The notes beneath the pieces are model-generated. The model had not been told where the DNA came from and made no database searches. It saw only the letters and a list, made by a program, of their open reading frames with translations. This document shows, piece after piece, positions 52,664 through 60,850 of a DNA stretch of 64,000 nucleotides. Within the stretch, counting starts at the first letter, position 1. Each line of letters starts with the position of its first letter. Source of the stretch: Pseudofrankia inefficax (GTDB taxonomy: Bacteria; Actinomycetota; Actinomycetes; Frankiales; Frankiaceae); the NCBI RefSeq assembly GCF_000166135.1, contig NC_014666.1, positions 1,922,001 through 1,986,000 of the forward strand, in the 5' to 3' direction. A program made the position numbers and the translations under genes.

Positions 52664-52927
52664 TCAGAGTCCGAGCCGGGCGCGGACCTCCGGGCGGCGC
52701 AGGGGCGGGACCGTGGCGGGTGGCTGGCGCCGGGGCGGCAGCGCCTTCAGCAGCCGGTGGATCGATGCCGTGACCTCGGCCGCCGCCGTGTCGAACGCCT
52801 CCGCGGCGCCCGGCGGCGGCTGCCGCAGCCCGCTGACCTTGCGGACGAACTGCAGGGCCGCCGCGGCGATCTCCTCGTCGGTCGCCGGCGGTTCCAGCCC
52901 GCGCAGCTCCGTGATGTTCCTGCACAT
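52664..52927 (-). CDS. DUF2277 family small protein
   Basis: An 87-residue protein. MCRNITELRGLEPPATDEEIAAAALQFVRKVSGL is the signature of DUF2277 (MCRNI..L..LEPPAT.EEI..AALQFVRK.SG). A helical C-terminal tail follows (FDTAAAEVTASIHRLLKAL). Function is unknown in the family. It is 44 bp downstream of the PIG-L gene, so the two are probably co-transcribed. Confidence 0.88.
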   Translation of the reverse strand: MCRNITELRGLEPPATDEEIAAAALQFVRKVSGLRQPPPGAAEAFDTAAAEVTASIHRLLKALPPRRQPPATVPPLRRPEVRARLGL

Positions 52928-52971
52928 ACGCCCACGGTAGGCCCGGCCACCGACAGCCCAGGCCGGGCGCC

Positions 52972-53841
52972 TCACCGGCCGCGCGGCGACGCCGGGTCGA
53001 CTGGCGGGAAGACGTCGAGGAACGCGGTGCCGTTGGCTGCCGGGTCGTTGAAGTACTCCCGGCCGGCGAGCAGGGCGAACAGCGGGACGGGCAGCCGGAC
53101 GGCCGCGCGACGCAGCCTGGCGGGCGAGGAGCGGCCGGTGAGCTGGGAGGTGTGGGCGGCGAGCGAGGCGCGTTTCGTTCGGGCGTGGCGGCGGACGTCG
53201 ACCCGGTAGGCGATCTCCCGGCGCGGCGTGAACATCGGCGGGTTCGGCGCGTAGGCCGGGTCTGGTTCGCTGCCCGGCGGCCCGACCTGCTGCCGACCCG
53301 AGGCGGCGCCTCGGGGCCAGGCCGGTCGCAGGGATGCGCCGAGCCGGGCGAGGCGCATGGCCCGCTCGATGGGCTCGCGGGGGAGGGTCACCTCCAGCAC
53401 CCGCACGCCGCCGGCCAGCGTGGCCGCGCGGGCACCGACCTGGTGGACGCGGACATGGTCGCGATGCCCGTAGCCGCCCCGGGCGTCGTAGCTGATCAGG
53501 ACCTCGGCCGCCTCGGCCCGCAGCAGGGCGGCCAGCTTCCCGGCCGCCTCGTCGAGGTCGGCCCGGGCGAAGCGCCGCCGGTCGGCCGGGTCCGGGTAGA
53601 GCAGCGGCCCGTGCCCGCTGTCGGCGTAGCCCAGGTACTCGACCCGCGCGACGCCCAGCGCCGCGGCGCTGGCGGCGAGCTCCGCCAGCCGAGCCCCGGC
53701 CGCCGGCCCATCGCCCATGTCCCCGTCCGTGGCGACCACGATGATCACTCGGTGGCCGGCCGCGGCCAGCAGGGCCAGCGTTCCTCCGGTCCACAGCGCC
53801 TCGTCGTCCGGATGGGCGTGGAACGAGACCACCGTCGCCAT
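52972..53841 (-). CDS. PIG-L family deacetylase
   Basis: A 289-residue LmbE-like zinc hydrolase. HAHPDDEALWTGGTLALLAA near residue 8 gives the zinc ligands His and Asp plus the catalytic Asp. YDARGGYGHRDHVRVHQVG supplies the third His. Relatives remove N-acetyl from GlcNAc-type substrates, including the mycothiol pathway. No mycothiol genes adjoin, so the target is open. Length is normal. Confidence 0.88.
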   Translation of the reverse strand: MATVVSFHAHPDDEALWTGGTLALLAAAGHRVIIVVATDGDMGDGPAAGARLAELAASAAALGVARVEYLGYADSGHGPLLYPDPADRRRFARADLDEAAGKLAALLRAEAAEVLISYDARGGYGHRDHVRVHQVGARAATLAGGVRVLEVTLPREPIERAMRLARLGASLRPAWPRGAASGRQQVGPPGSEPDPAYAPNPPMFTPRREIAYRVDVRRHARTKRASLAAHTSQLTGRSSPARLRRAAVRLPVPLFALLAGREYFNDPAANGTAFLDVFPPVDPASPRGR

Positions 53842-53893
53842 GGCGCCGATCCTGCCAGGCGGCCGGGCCCGTCCGGCTGCCGGCTGGGTGGCG

Positions 53894-54367
53894 TCAGGGC
53901 TTGCGGGCGATCGCGGACCACAGCGGCATCGGGGTCGTGTCGGCGCCTGGTTCGGGACGCCACTGGGAGGTCGACACCACCCCGGGCTTCAGGATCTCCA
54001 GCCCGTCCAGGAAACCGGTGACCTCCGCGCGGGTGCGCCAGAAGACCTTGATGGGGGAGTTGTCGAGCTGCTCGGCGACACCCTCGTGCTCCGTGCGCAG
54101 GTCGAGCGTGATGTGGGTGAGGGCGACGTAGCTGCCGGACGGCACGGCGTCGACCAGCGCGCGGACGATCTGGCCTGGCTTGTCGCCGTCGGAGATTGAG
54201 TGCAGGATCGCGACCAGCATGATCGCGACCGGCTGGCTGAGGTCGAGGGTCGTCGCGGCGGCCTCGATGATCTTCTCGGGCTCACGCGCGTCGGCCTGCA
54301 GGTAGGCGGTCGCGCCGGCGACGCTGCCGGTCAGCAGCGCCCTGGCGTGGACCAGCACGATCGGGTC
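53894..54367 (-). pseudogene. DUF574-type SAM methyltransferase, 5'-truncated by an integrated element
   Basis: The frame encodes only the last ~155 residues of an S-adenosyl methyltransferase (family usually ~270). DPIVLVHARALLTGSVAGATAYLQADAREPEKII, LDLSQPVAIMLVAILHSI and a normal C-terminus are intact. The expected N-terminal part, with the SAM motif and YVDN before DP, is missing. Just upstream of the DP codons the frame runs into unrelated sequence and stops at 54395-54397. The serine integrase gene begins at this very point, so I infer that insertion split the gene. The missing 5' part should lie at the far end of the element. Confidence 0.82.
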
Positions 54368-54385
54368 GTATGATGTCGGGTAGTG
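54355..54385. other. Probable left attachment site (att) of the integrative element
   Basis: Host coding homology ends at about 54367 and the integrase reading frame opens at 54383. Serine integrases recombine at short, non-tRNA sites next to their gene, so the crossover dinucleotide should lie in this stretch. The exact core cannot be fixed without the right end. Confidence 0.6.
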
Positions 54386-54427
54386 TGCACGGTGTCAGAG
54401 ATCGACACCGACCGGTGGGGTGGGACA

Positions 54428-55873
54428 GTGGGCGAGCTAGGCGCGGCTTTGGTCCGGGTGTCCACGGGTAGCCAGGATGAGACGTCGCAGGTCAAGATCC
54501 TAACGGATGAGGCTTCGCAGCGTGGCGTCACGATCGTGAAGTGGTTCCGGTTGCACGGGTATTCGGCGAGCCATGGTGCGCAGGAACCGGCGTTGCGCGA
54601 GGCGATCGCCGATATCGAGCGTGGCGACTATTCGGTTTTGATGGTGACCGAGTCGTCCCGGCTTGACCGCCGTGAGGATCTCGACGCGCAGGCGGATATT
54701 CTGTTGGGTATTCGGTCGGCGGGTGGTGACATCATCTCGATTGCCGAGCCGCAGTTCGGTAAGACGGATTTCGCTGGCCGTATTGTGACTCTGGTTGCGC
54801 AGTACGGGAACGCCGAGAAGTCGAAGACGGTACGGCAGACGACGTACCGTGGAATGTCGATGATTATCGCGAACGGTGGGCATCACGGTCAGCTTCCGGC
54901 GTTCTGGGAGACTCGCGGGGAGCGCTATGCGCGTCAGGCTTTCTGCGCTAACCCGGACGCGGTGAGGGATGTTTACGAGCGTCTGGCTGCCGGTGAGTCG
55001 CTCCAGTCGGTCGGCCGCGTTTATGACCTGTATCCGGCGTCGGTGAAGAACCTGGCCCGGTTTCGGGCGAATCACACGGGCGTGGTGGAATGCCGGTACA
55101 CGTATGAGGGCAGAACCGAAGTATGGGCGCATCGGGTTACCCCGGTGGTCGAGTCGTCGTTGTGGTGGCGCGTGAACAACCTGCTGGACGCGAACCTGAC
55201 GAGCGGTCGGGGTAACAAGGGTGGCCGTCCGGTGGCGCAGGCCGCTACGTGGTTGAGCGGTGTCCTGGGGTGCCCGTCGTGCGGCGCGAGTATGTATGTG
55301 AACGGTGGTCGGACTCCGGCCGGTAACGCGCGCACTCCGAAGCTTCGTTGCGGCGGGACGGCGAAGCAGCGTCTCACGTGCGGTGTGTTCAAGGGCTGCG
55401 AGGCGCAGCCCATCATCGACATGATCGATTCGATGATGGGTCACGACGCGACACCTATTCTCGCGTTTCAGCGGGTGGTAGGTAACGCCCACGAACTGGA
55501 CAGCATGCGGGCGGATCTCGCCCGGATTCAGGGCCGCCTTTCCGTGACCGAAGACGACGGCGAGCTTGACCGGTTGGTCGCGGACCGGAAGACCCTGAAG
55601 GCGGACATCGACGGTTTCGTCGTGGTGCCCGACGTGTACGACTACGCGGAAACGGGGCAGACGGTCGGCGACATGTGGGCGGCCGGTGACATCGAAGCGA
55701 AGCGGGGAATGATCCGGGCCATCAGAGAAGCGTGGGGCCTCGCGCTGGCCGAGGAAAACGGCCAGTGGGGAATCGTCATGCCGGGATTCGCCGGGCAAAG
55801 TGGCGCGAACGCAATCGTGGACCTCGGTAACGGCCTGTGCTTCCGTCGCGCGCCCGCGCCCGCGACGCGATAA
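54428..55873 (+). CDS. Large serine recombinase (site-specific integrase)
   Basis: About 481 residues from GTG 54428, where GGTGGGGTGGGACA may serve as ribosome site; in-frame GTGs at 54383 and 54392 are alternatives. Starting at 54428 puts the catalytic Ser at residue 12 (ALVRVSTGSQ), as usual. The resolvase core continues with GDYSVLMVTESSRLDRR (active-site Arg). A recombinase domain and zinc ribbon follow (LGCPSCGASMYVNGG ... LRCGG ... LTCGVF), and then a coiled-coil stretch (MRADLARIQGRLSV). It integrates and, with a partner, excises the element. Codon use is more A/T-tolerant than the host genes. Confidence 0.9.
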   Translation: MGELGAALVRVSTGSQDETSQVKILTDEASQRGVTIVKWFRLHGYSASHGAQEPALREAIADIERGDYSVLMVTESSRLDRREDLDAQADILLGIRSAGGDIISIAEPQFGKTDFAGRIVTLVAQYGNAEKSKTVRQTTYRGMSMIIANGGHHGQLPAFWETRGERYARQAFCANPDAVRDVYERLAAGESLQSVGRVYDLYPASVKNLARFRANHTGVVECRYTYEGRTEVWAHRVTPVVESSLWWRVNNLLDANLTSGRGNKGGRPVAQAATWLSGVLGCPSCGASMYVNGGRTPAGNARTPKLRCGGTAKQRLTCGVFKGCEAQPIIDMIDSMMGHDATPILAFQRVVGNAHELDSMRADLARIQGRLSVTEDDGELDRLVADRKTLKADIDGFVVVPDVYDYAETGQTVGDMWAAGDIEAKRGMIRAIREAWGLALAEENGQWGIVMPGFAGQSGANAIVDLGNGLCFRRAPAPATR

Positions 55874-55881
55874 GGGCTGGC

Positions 55882-56166
55882 CTATTTCCCCGTCTCGCCC
55901 GGTGGCGCGTCGGCGATGATGCGTACGGTTCTGCCTGCCTCCAGGTGACGGAGCACGTCCGGAAGCCGGACGTCGCGGGCCATGAGAACGACCAGGGCCA
56001 CGTCCTGGTCGGCCGCGTTCGCGTCGGGCGCCTCGCGCGGCTCTGAGACGGCCGTAGCGGGCTCGGCCGCCGTGTCGGGCCGGGAGGGTTGGGCGGGGGG
56101 TTGTGGGGGGTTCTGGGAGGCATGTGGCGGTCGCGGGTGGGGCGGGCGCGCGGCGGGGGTGATCAT
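55882..56166 (-). CDS. Small hypothetical protein of the element
   Basis: A 94-residue protein. A proline-rich N-terminal half (MITPAARPPHPRPPHASQNP) precedes a compact C-terminal part, DVALVVLMARDVRLPDVLRHLEAGRTVRIIAD. That part has the strand-helix-strand pattern and V-L-R-H-L-x-x-G-x-x-V wording of Phd/MazE-like antitoxins. No toxin gene is adjacent. It is convergent with the integrase and follows the iterated-repeat region. Confidence 0.55.
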   Translation of the reverse strand: MITPAARPPHPRPPHASQNPPQPPAQPSRPDTAAEPATAVSEPREAPDANAADQDVALVVLMARDVRLPDVLRHLEAGRTVRIIADAPPGETGK

Positions 56167-56197
56167 CGCGGCCGACCGGTCCTTTCGGGGGTGCTGG

Positions 56198-56370
56198 GGT
56201 GTAGCGGGTAGCGGCCGGACCGGGCCGCGAATGGCCTCTGGGGCGGATTTTCGGCCGTTTGGGGCCGGGGCCGCTACCCGCTACACCGGGCGAAACGTGC
56301 TGGTCAGGCGGGGTGTGGGGTGTAGCGGGGGGTGTAGCGCTGCCGCTACACCCCCTGGCTGCCGCTACAC
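56198..56370. repeat. Iteron-like cluster of GTGTAGCGG / CCGCTACAC
   Basis: Six copies of the 8-9-bp unit occur, three in each orientation: forward near 56199, 56320 and 56332, reverse at 56278-56286, 56343-56351 and 56362-56370. A perfect 19-bp inverted repeat (GGTGTAGCGGGTAGCGGCC, 56198-56216, and its complement at 56269-56287) encloses ~50 bp. The last unit overlaps the stop of the FtsK gene. It could be a binding array for a transfer or replication protein. Confidence 0.85.
56328..56355 (-). terminator. Strong hairpin after the FtsK gene (12-bp stem, 4-nt loop)
   Basis: GGGGGTGTAGCG and CGCTACACCCCC pair perfectly around CTGC, 10 bp past the FtsK stop on the minus strand. No T-tract follows, so termination is possible but unproven. 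The stem is also made of two iteron units and may be a protein site instead. Confidence 0.45.
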
Positions 56371-58521
56371 GTCTGCGCGTGCCCGGTGGGCCTCGCGTAG
56401 GGCGTCCACGCGGGCGCCTTTGCGGACCTGTCCGTCGCGTCCGTCGCGGCGGACGTCGACGCTGGCGACCCCGAGCGCGCGTAGCTGGGCGCTGATCGCG
56501 TCGGGGGTCACGTCGCGGTAGTGCTCCGGGTAGGCCGTGGCTAGCCGGTCGGCCAACTCGGTCCAGTGGAGGCCGGGAGCGCCGTCCGCGAACACCGACA
56601 GGGCATCGGTGAGCACGTCACGGGGTTCGCGTTGGGCGATCTGTCCGGCCGCCTGCCCGGACAGGGTTCCCAGTTGTTCGCGGAGTTTCCGGCCGATCGT
56701 GAGAATGTGCGCGGCATCCTCGGCGTCGGCCAGAAAGGTGCGGACGGTGGGGTTCGCGTCGCTGGCTCCGCGTAGGATGCCCGCGCCTTTGTGTTCGGCC
56801 GCCAACACCGAGGAATCGAGTCCCTCGCTGAACGCGCCCGCGCCGAGCACCAAATCCGAGACCTGCCACGAACCGGTGCGCAGTGAGAAGCGGACAAGGT
56901 GGTTGTCGCGGTAGTCGGTGAATTTCTTCGCGACGTCACCCGACCCGATACCGGAGGGTCGCTGTGTGGCGCTGCCGATGATGACCCCGGCCGCCGGAGC
57001 TACCCGGATCAGGTAGACCAACAGCGTCGCTATCTCCGTGTCGGCCGTCGGGTTACCCGTCGAGAAGAACTCCTGGAACTCGTCGAGTAGGAGCATCCGG
57101 ACGGGCATGCCGTACTTCGGGTTACGGGCAATCTCGCGGGTCAGCTTTCCCTCCGGTACCACGTCGGGCGGAAGGTCGGACAGTGCGAGGTAGCGGGCTT
57201 GCACGTCCGCGCGGATCTCGCGGAGCGTGTCGATCAATATTTCGGTCGGGTCACCTTCGCGGGTGGGCGCGAGGCCGAACACGGTCCGGTCGGCGATGGC
57301 CTCAAATTTCCGCCAGTCGGGTTTCCCGCCCCCGTCCGCCACGGTGATGCGTACGTAGGGGTCGAGCGCGGCGAACAGACCGAGGGAGCGGAGCGCGAAC
57401 GTCTTTCCCTGCCGGGGCTGCGCCCCGACGAGAATCGAGTTCCACATAAGGTCGATACCGACCGGGCGGGCGCGTTCATCCAACCCGAACGGCGCCGGAG
57501 TCCAGATGTCGGTCGGGTGGCCGCGTAGGAGGGGGGTGCGTCCGGCGGGAATCGCGAGCGGGTCACGGTCGGCGACCCACAGGGTGTGGCGTCTGTGGGA
57601 CGTGGGATCGCGGGTGAGGAAGACCTGTGTGACCGCGACGTCGAGCCCGGACGCGATAGCGCCGTGGGCCTTTACCGCGTCGGTGAAACCTCGCCCGTAG
57701 GGTAGATCGACCGAGACGCGGGAACCGTCGCCGTCGCGGGCCATGGGCGTACCGAAGGTGATTCGTTGGTCGTCTTTGTCCGCGCCGAGTTTCGCGGCGT
57801 AGTAGGCGCGCAACACGATGTCGGCGTTCAGTTTGCGGAAGCGGGGGGTGACGATCGCGGGCGCGATCAGCGGCCGTCCCGACGGGCGTCCGGCCCGTGC
57901 CAGCACGCCCACGGCCACGGCGACCGCCAGCGCGGACGCGGGCCAGGGCAGGCGGGCCAGCGCGCCCGCGAGGATGCCCAGTGCGGTCAGTCCGGTGCCG
58001 CCGGCGACGAGCACCAGGACGCCACGGGACTGGCGGCCGGTGCGGGCCTCACGGTCGAGCCGTAGCCACGTCGCGGAGTCGCCCGTCTCCACGGCGGCCC
58101 GCCGCAGGGGGGCGGACTCCGCGACCGACCACCACCGCACGAGCCGGCCGGCAAGGCGGCCGGTGCCGAGCACAGCGGCCCCGGCGACGAGCAGGAGATA
58201 CCAGGGTGCCCGCACAGCGTGGTAGGCCGTCACGTGCGCCCACCGAGCCCCGGTGTGCCGCGCGGTCGCGGCGAGATGCCCGTGGGCCAGGCTCGCCGGG
58301 ATGATCGGCCGCCGCACCCCGCCGGCCGCCATGGCAGGGGCCGGGGGCGGATCGACCGGCACGGGGTCGGCGGCCGGGAGTTCGTCCAAGATTGTTTCGT
58401 AGCTGCGTTCCAGCGCGGCAGCGCGCGCCGGGGGAAGGTAGGGGCGGATTTCCGCGATGACAGCGGGAATGTCCGGTACCCAGCCCGCAGGCTCGGCCGG
58501 CACCGGAAGGTTATCGGACAC
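56365..58521 (-). CDS. FtsK/SpoIIIE-type DNA translocase (conjugative transfer protein, TraB/TraSA-like)
   Basis: A 718-residue protein. GTG 58521 has GGGAG 6 bp upstream; a start at 58539 is possible. N-terminal hydrophobic segments at ~105-125 and ~180-215 anchor it. The Walker A loop is GAQPRQGKTFALR (Lys373) and Walker B is MLLLDEFQEF near 476. The C-terminal ~70 residues (HWTELADRLATAYPEHYRDVTPDAISAQLRALGV) form a winged helix that should read DNA recognition repeats. In actinomycete elements such a single protein moves double-stranded DNA between hyphae. It is the distal large gene of a minus-strand row that starts at 59645. Confidence 0.88.
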   Translation of the reverse strand: MSDNLPVPAEPAGWVPDIPAVIAEIRPYLPPARAAALERSYETILDELPAADPVPVDPPPAPAMAAGGVRRPIIPASLAHGHLAATARHTGARWAHVTAYHAVRAPWYLLLVAGAAVLGTGRLAGRLVRWWSVAESAPLRRAAVETGDSATWLRLDREARTGRQSRGVLVLVAGGTGLTALGILAGALARLPWPASALAVAVAVGVLARAGRPSGRPLIAPAIVTPRFRKLNADIVLRAYYAAKLGADKDDQRITFGTPMARDGDGSRVSVDLPYGRGFTDAVKAHGAIASGLDVAVTQVFLTRDPTSHRRHTLWVADRDPLAIPAGRTPLLRGHPTDIWTPAPFGLDERARPVGIDLMWNSILVGAQPRQGKTFALRSLGLFAALDPYVRITVADGGGKPDWRKFEAIADRTVFGLAPTREGDPTEILIDTLREIRADVQARYLALSDLPPDVVPEGKLTREIARNPKYGMPVRMLLLDEFQEFFSTGNPTADTEIATLLVYLIRVAPAAGVIIGSATQRPSGIGSGDVAKKFTDYRDNHLVRFSLRTGSWQVSDLVLGAGAFSEGLDSSVLAAEHKGAGILRGASDANPTVRTFLADAEDAAHILTIGRKLREQLGTLSGQAAGQIAQREPRDVLTDALSVFADGAPGLHWTELADRLATAYPEHYRDVTPDAISAQLRALGVASVDVRRDGRDGQVRKGARVDALREAHRARADV

Positions 58522-58628
58522 GGGAAACTCCCAGAACACACGAGACAGGAAAAACGGGGGGCGGTCGCGCGCCCCGCCGTGCGGCGGGACGGCGGGGCGC
58601 GCGGGACCGGCGGGCGACCGTGAAAAGG

Positions 58629-58826
58629 TCAGGAAGCGAGGACGGCGCGGAGGAATCCGTCGAGTTGCGCGGCGACGGCCTTAATCGTCGGGACGAACCC
58701 ATAGAACGACCAGTACCAGCCGAGCAGAATGCACACCACCGGTACTAGGCTCCGTGTCCGCGTGCGGGGAGCGATCAGCGCGACAAGCGCGAGAATCCCC
58801 AGCAGAATAATGATGGTGATCTGCAC
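58629..58826 (-). CDS. Small membrane protein of the element
   Basis: A 65-residue protein from GTG 58826 behind GGAGG. Two TM segments are MQITIIILLGILALVALIA and LVPVVCILLGWYWSFYGFVP, and the tail is short. It lies 3 bp after the upstream gene. Its position next to the FtsK-like gene suggests a spread (Spd)-type role in plasmid or element transfer; no sequence proof. Confidence 0.65.
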   Translation of the reverse strand: MQITIIILLGILALVALIAPRTRTRSLVPVVCILLGWYWSFYGFVPTIKAVAAQLDGFLRAVLAS

Positions 58827-58829
58827 GGC

Positions 58830-59168
58830 TCAGACCTCCGTCTCTGCGTCGGAAAGCTCGACGTCCTCGGCCTCGTCGTCGTCCGGGGGAATTTCGACCC
58901 CGGCCGCGGTGGCCCAATTCCGGTATGTAGCGCGCCATTCCACGCGGGTCTTCTTTCGGAACTCCTTGATGAACGAAACGGCGGCGTCGACCAGCGCGGC
59001 GGTTTCCCCGTCGTAGTCCGGCTCGGCCATCAACGCGCGGTGCATGACCTCGGTAGCGGTGTAAGTCTCCATGTGCTCGACGCGGGCACGCTCGGCCCGC
59101 TCCGCGAGATCGTTCAAGGTCAGCGGCCCGTAACCGGTCACGGGAATGTCGCCATCGGTGCGGAACAT
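58830..59168 (-). CDS. Hypothetical protein of the element
   Basis: A 112-residue acidic protein with GGAAGGAA before ATG 59168. It is mostly helical (LTLNDLAERAERARVEHMETYTATEVMHRALMAE) with an acidic tail (PPDDDEAEDVELSDAETEV). I recognise no domain. It is in the middle of the transfer-gene row, between two small membrane proteins. Confidence 0.68.
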   Translation of the reverse strand: MFRTDGDIPVTGYGPLTLNDLAERAERARVEHMETYTATEVMHRALMAEPDYDGETAALVDAAVSFIKEFRKKTRVEWRATYRNWATAAGVEIPPDDDEAEDVELSDAETEV

Positions 59169-59208
59169 GAAACGGTTCCTTCCAGGGGAAGATGCGGGGA
59201 AGTAGCGG

Positions 59209-59451
59209 CTAGCGAACGGCCAGCGCGAGAACCAGCGGGGTAAAGCGGGCCGCCGACGCGAGCAGCCACACGAGCGCGACCCACACGGCCACCGACACGC
59301 GGCGCGGTTTCATGCCGTGCCAGACCAGGCCCATCACGACGACCGTTTCCAACAGCCACCACACGGCCGCCGAGAGAACGACGACGAGCGCCGAATGCGG
59401 AACCGCGCAGTGGGCGCCCGAGAAAGGGTCCATGCCGATCGCGACTCTCAT
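59209..59451 (-). CDS. Small membrane protein of the element
   Basis: An 80-residue protein with two predicted TM helices (SALVVVLSAAVWWLLETVVVMG and VSVAVWVALVWLLASAARF). Its start overlaps the upstream stop by 4 bp (ATGA). It is probably part of the transfer/spread gene row. Function is unknown. Confidence 0.65.
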   Translation of the reverse strand: MRVAIGMDPFSGAHCAVPHSALVVVLSAAVWWLLETVVVMGLVWHGMKPRRVSVAVWVALVWLLASAARFTPLVLALAVR

Positions 59452-59645
59452 TGGTCCCGGCCCCGCCGGATCACGACGAGCGCCGCGTAACCCAGACCGG
59501 CCACGGCCAGGAACGGACCGGCGACCGTCAACACGTGGCCCGCCACATACGAGAAGAACAACAGGACCAGATAGAGCGCGGCGACGGCGGCCGACCAGCG
59601 GAACAGCCGCGACAACATGGACGGCCGATACACGTAACGAGGCAT
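59448..59645 (-). CDS. Small membrane protein of the element
   Basis: A 65-residue protein. ATG 59645 is chosen over the longer frame because GGAG lies 6 bp upstream. Two hydrophobic stretches span SAAVAALYLVLLFFSYVAGHVL and VAGPFLAVAGLGYAALVVI. It is the first gene of the minus-strand transfer row, so the promoter is expected just above 59645. Confidence 0.62.
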   Translation of the reverse strand: MPRYVYRPSMLSRLFRWSAAVAALYLVLLFFSYVAGHVLTVAGPFLAVAGLGYAALVVIRRGRDQ

Positions 59646-60093
59646 GGCAAACTCCAGGAAAGGAAAGGGAATCTCATCTGTCGTCGGCCCGTGTGGGCCG
59701 GGCGACGGATTCACTATCCGGCCCGGACCCCGGCCCCGTCGTCAGTGAAAACAGCGGCAATTTCTGGGGGCGCTGGGGGAAAACTGGGGGAAAACCGGGG
59801 CGTGAAATGGGGGCACTGGTGGCCGACCTGGGCGCCCACTGGGGGAAAACCGGGGTGCCCACTGGTGGCGGACTGGTGGACCGGGGCCGGGCGGGCGCCA
59901 TGGCCCGCCGCGACGATCAACGGCTGGCGATCGGCGGACCCCCGCCATGGCGGCCGCCACCGTGGCCGAACCGCGCCAACCTGAGCCAAACGCGCGCAAA
60001 CGGCTGTACTGCACGTCGCGGCGCGGTCACGATGCACACAGCACGGGCTATCCCGCCCCGCGCCGAGACCCCGCTCAGGAGAACCCCCCGGCG
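59646..60093. other. Non-coding control region of the element
   Basis: A 448-bp divergent gap between the transfer row and the + strand gene at 60094. Frames across it are inconsistent and no domain is seen. It contains three TGGGGGAAAAC repeats and related GGTGCCCACTGGTGG blocks. Promoters for both sides, or an origin of transfer, are the likely content. Confidence 0.55.
59774..59850 (+). repeat. Three TGGGGGAAAAC direct repeats
   Basis: Copies at 59774-59784, 59785-59795 and 59840-59850; the first two are head to tail, exactly 11 bp apart. Partial CCCACTGG-type blocks sit beside the third. Such one-turn direct repeats are typical of operators or iterons. Confidence 0.8.
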
Positions 60094-60630
60094 ATGACCA
60101 CGACCCCCGCCCGGCCCACCCCGCCCGCGATCCCGCCCACCTTCTACGACCTGATCAAACGAGATATCCGCGCGCTCATGCGCGCAGGAGACCCCACCCC
60201 CGCCGGTCTCCTGCGCGTCGCGCCGTGCCTCCTGGCGGCGCTCACCAGCCGCGCCAACCGCGCGACCGCGCCCGCCGGTATCGCGATCATCGAGTCGGCC
60301 GTCGCCGGGCTCCCCGAGGCCCCCGCCACCGCCATGCGGGTCCTACTCGCCTTCGGCCAACCGATCCGCAGTACCACGCTGACCGACCGGCGGATCCTCG
60401 CCGCCGACGCCTACAGCGTCGGGTACGACCGCTTCCGGGAAGCCTGGGAAGACCAGGCAGTAGAAGCGCTCGTGTTCGCGCTCGCGGAACGCGCCGACCC
60501 CAACGCCACCATGCCCACACCCCCCAAACGGCTCAAGGCCCGCCTACGGACACCCCCGCCACCCATCACCGCCTACAAGCCCATCAGCATCTACCGCACC
60601 CGCACCCGCCGCCCGACCCAACCCAGCTAG
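60094..60630 (+). CDS. Hypothetical protein of the element
   Basis: A 178-residue protein with CAGGAGA before the ATG at 60094. The body is helical (FYDLIKRDIRALMRAG, AIIESAVAGLPEAPATAMRVLLAFGQ, YDRFREAWEDQAVEALVFALAERA). The tail is basic and proline-rich (KRLKARLRTPPPPI). It is not recognised. The basic tail may bind DNA. It is divergent from the transfer row across the repeat-bearing control region. Confidence 0.65.
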   Translation: MTTTPARPTPPAIPPTFYDLIKRDIRALMRAGDPTPAGLLRVAPCLLAALTSRANRATAPAGIAIIESAVAGLPEAPATAMRVLLAFGQPIRSTTLTDRRILAADAYSVGYDRFREAWEDQAVEALVFALAERADPNATMPTPPKRLKARLRTPPPPITAYKPISIYRTRTRRPTQPS

Positions 60631-60747
60631 ACCCAACCCCCGACCCACCACCGCCCCGCAACCCGCGAAGCCAGGAAACAGGGCCTGACCAGCGCTAGCA
60701 GAACGCTTGCAAAAGGAAGCACGCCGAAACGGGTCCGCCCCGAACGC

Positions 60748-60798
60748 GTGAGGCCCTCCACCACACGGCCACCGACGCCATGCAGCGGAGGGCCTCAC
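60748..60798. terminator. 12-bp inverted repeat GTGAGGCCCTCC between convergent genes
   Basis: GTGAGGCCCTCC (60748-60759) and GGAGGGCCTCAC (60787-60798) are perfect complements with 27 bases between. It lies in the 220-bp gap between the convergent genes ending at 60630 and 60851. It could be a bidirectional terminator or a protein site. The long loop makes termination less certain. Confidence 0.45.
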
Positions 60799-60850
60799 GT
60801 CGTCTCACCGCCGCATCACCGGTTTGACCGGGGCCTTTATCGTTGTTGGT

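Noticed and set aside
54368-54430. tRNA gene as attachment site
   Set aside because: No tRNA cloverleaf is seen at the junction; the target is a protein-coding gene.
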